Below, piece after piece: positions 62,606 through 64,000 of a stretch of DNA of 64,000 nucleotides. Position 1 is the stretch's first letter, and each line of letters begins with the position of its first letter. The stretch is from Epiperipatus broadwayi (taxonomy: Eukaryota; Onychophora; Udeonychophora; Euonychophora; Peripatidae). The DNA lies in assembly GCA_028023455.1 (NCBI GenBank), contig JAQFVV010006451.1, forward strand, positions 1-64,000. Reading direction: 5' to 3'. Under the pieces are notes generated by a model. That model ran no database searches. It had not been told where the DNA came from and was given only the letters and a program-made list of their open reading frames with translations. The position numbers and the translations under genes are program-made.

Positions 62606-62892
62606 TTAATAATCAGCCATTAAGCTAATGCACACATGCTTTGTAGATTTTTAACTATAAATGAACAACCTCACTTTCCAAACACAAGATAAAGTAACTT
62701 AAAGAGATCACTTATCATCTTCATGCTCTCATTTCCAAATGCTTAAGATTTGCCCATACATAAACATTTGGGTTGAAATGATAGATGGATTCATTCTATC
62801 TTTTCACGAAGACTTTATCTTGTGCTTGGAAAGTAAGAGTTAAAAATCCACAAAGCCCATATGCATTAGCTTAATGGCTGATTATTAATATT
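62606..62892. repeat. Foldback repeat without ribozyme core
   Basis: Arms 62606-62695 and 62811-62892 (ends TTAATAATCAGCCATTAAGC and complement). Related to 29428-29640 and probably 34881-35087 and 5095-5200. A CTTAAGA...TTGGGTTGAAATG arrangement in the centre looks hammerhead-like but the invariant G5 is absent in both copies compared. Confidence 0.75.
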
Positions 62893-63355
62893 ACAGTTTA
62901 TAAAACACAGAGCTATATAAAATAAATGTCTTATGTATTAATAATTGTAAAATTTTGCATCACTATACATGCATGTCTATGTGCTTATAAATATTCATTA
63001 TGTAAACTACATCTGTAAAGTTTATTGGTTGGTTTTTTAATCTATTGAAATATTTTCAATATTTGTAAGTAGTCAAAATCAGAATGATTTATTTATAATT
63101 TAGAGTGATTGCCATAATTTTCATTTGTCTTCTTATTATAAATTTCTAATCAATAAATTTATTAATTGTTCTCTCAAGTTATTCCAATGAAATTATTTCA
63201 TATTAGCATAATTTAAGTATTGTATATATTTTTTCTCTTGTTTAAAATCCCATAACTAGTTTTGGATTAATAGTATATGGAATATATATAGATATAAATA
63301 AATATTAGAGAATACAGTAATTAAAATTTGTTAAGAGAACAAAAAATATAAATGT
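62893..63355. other. No gene seen
   Basis: AT-rich, nothing recognisable. Confidence 0.45.
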
Positions 63356-63583
63356 CACTTAGAAGCACTTTCAACTATCCTTGTAGTCTTTGTCAACTAA
63401 TACTTTGAGAGGTCAACTTTTCCATAATTCTATGATCTTAATGTTTGCTGCCAGCCTATTGATTAAGTCTTGCTTTTATTTAGGCAGGCAGTAAATGTTA
63501 AGATCATGGAATTGTGGGAAAGTTGACCTTTCAAAGTATTAGTTGACAAAGACTACAAGGATAGTTGAAAGTGCTCCTAAGTG
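63356..63583. repeat. Inverted dimer of a PLE 3' end (family C)
   Basis: Arms 63356-63452 and 63483-63583 match inversely. Outer parts match the PLE 3' end (GGATAGTTGAAAGTGCT) and inner parts match its last codons (GAATTGTGGGAAA). Each arm carries the TTGACAA-type hammerhead motif: core 63396-63390 on minus and 63543-63549 on plus. Stem I is UUAG/CUAA and the triplets are CUU (minus) and CUC (plus). Confidence 0.75.
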
Positions 63584-63589
63584 CCGCGT

Positions 63590-64000
63590 TTATAATTTTT
63601 TGTTCTTTTTAACAAATTTTAATTGCTGTATTTTCTAATATTTATTTATAAGTTTACATATATTATTTTGAAGAAATACAGACATCAATTCATATATATA
63701 TATATATATATATATATAATGTGTGTGTGTGGGTGTGGGTGTGTGTGATTCTCTTTAGAATTATTTAGATAGAGCTAAGGTAATGAAGATCACTTCTAAA
63801 TTATACACACATTAAGTTATAGATTGTATGATGATGATTAGTTTATCAAAAGACAGTATGTTCATGGTATCACATGGCCTTTAGCATTGATGATGATTGG
63901 CATGCTTACTTTTGAAGTTATTTTCCAACTTATATGTGCATGAACTAAGACCCAAGTTTGGCTTTGACTTAATGATAATTGGCCTAAGAGTTTGTATTAT
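63590..64000. other. No gene seen; AT and GT microsatellite 63690-63750
   Basis: AT run followed by GT/GGT run; the rest is AT-rich. Confidence 0.5.

Noticed and set aside
62735-62790. Hammerhead-like arrangement CTTAAGA...GAAA in the foldback centre
   Set aside because: The invariant G5 is T in both this and the 29.5-kb copy, and the bases after stem II do not fit.

Overview
This is an AT-rich, repeat-dominated stretch of an animal nuclear genome. No bacterial, phage or organellar gene was seen, and no intact host gene was recognised. The recognisable coding sequence is decayed retroelement: Penelope-like elements (PLEs) with GIY-YIG endonuclease domains, an RTE-type LINE, a second LINE, and one Gypsy-type LTR retrotransposon. 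Tiny tRNA-derived SINEs, long AT/GA/TTA microsatellites and many large inverted repeats accompany them. PLEs, RTE and Mag-like Gypsy together suggest an invertebrate metazoan. I cannot name the species.

Layout. 1-5.2 kb: a foldback element (231-858), microsatellites, and a minus-strand hammerhead repeat near 4.9 kb. 5.9-10.4 kb: an unrecognised repeat-rich reading frame, then a head-to-head PLE dimer whose left arm carries a 5'-truncated RTE with a perfect 12-bp target duplication. 12.8-13.5 kb: a palindrome of about 290-bp arms with a hammerhead in each arm. 16.2-20.4 kb: a hammerhead repeat, a hairpin MITE and two PLE 3' ends. 27-35 kb: more palindromes, one carrying a hammerhead in its loop, and a LINE fragment. 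40.9-43.4 kb: a decayed RTE and an inverted pair of hammerhead repeats. 47.1-50.9 kb: a Gypsy element with both LTRs, inserted in a PLE reading frame. 51.7-55.3 kb: SINEs and another hammerhead. 55.6-56.1 kb: a cryptic broken reading frame. 58.5-63.6 kb: a head-to-tail hammerhead repeat and three further palindromes.

The most interesting signal is not a protein gene. About eighteen sites on both strands match the type I hammerhead ribozyme plan: CUGANGA, stem II, GAAA, a minimal and often self-complementary stem III, a NUH cleavage triplet, and a stem I closing around it. They fall into several unrelated repeat families. One family lies just past the stop codon of the PLE endonuclease reading frame. 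Another occurs as a head-to-tail dimer of about 475 bp with a tRNA-like box, recalling schistosome SM-alpha repeats and animal retrozymes. Copies keep stem I pairing although its sequence differs, which argues for a real fold. The long inverted repeats repeatedly contain these motifs. All family assignments are by eye, without database searches.
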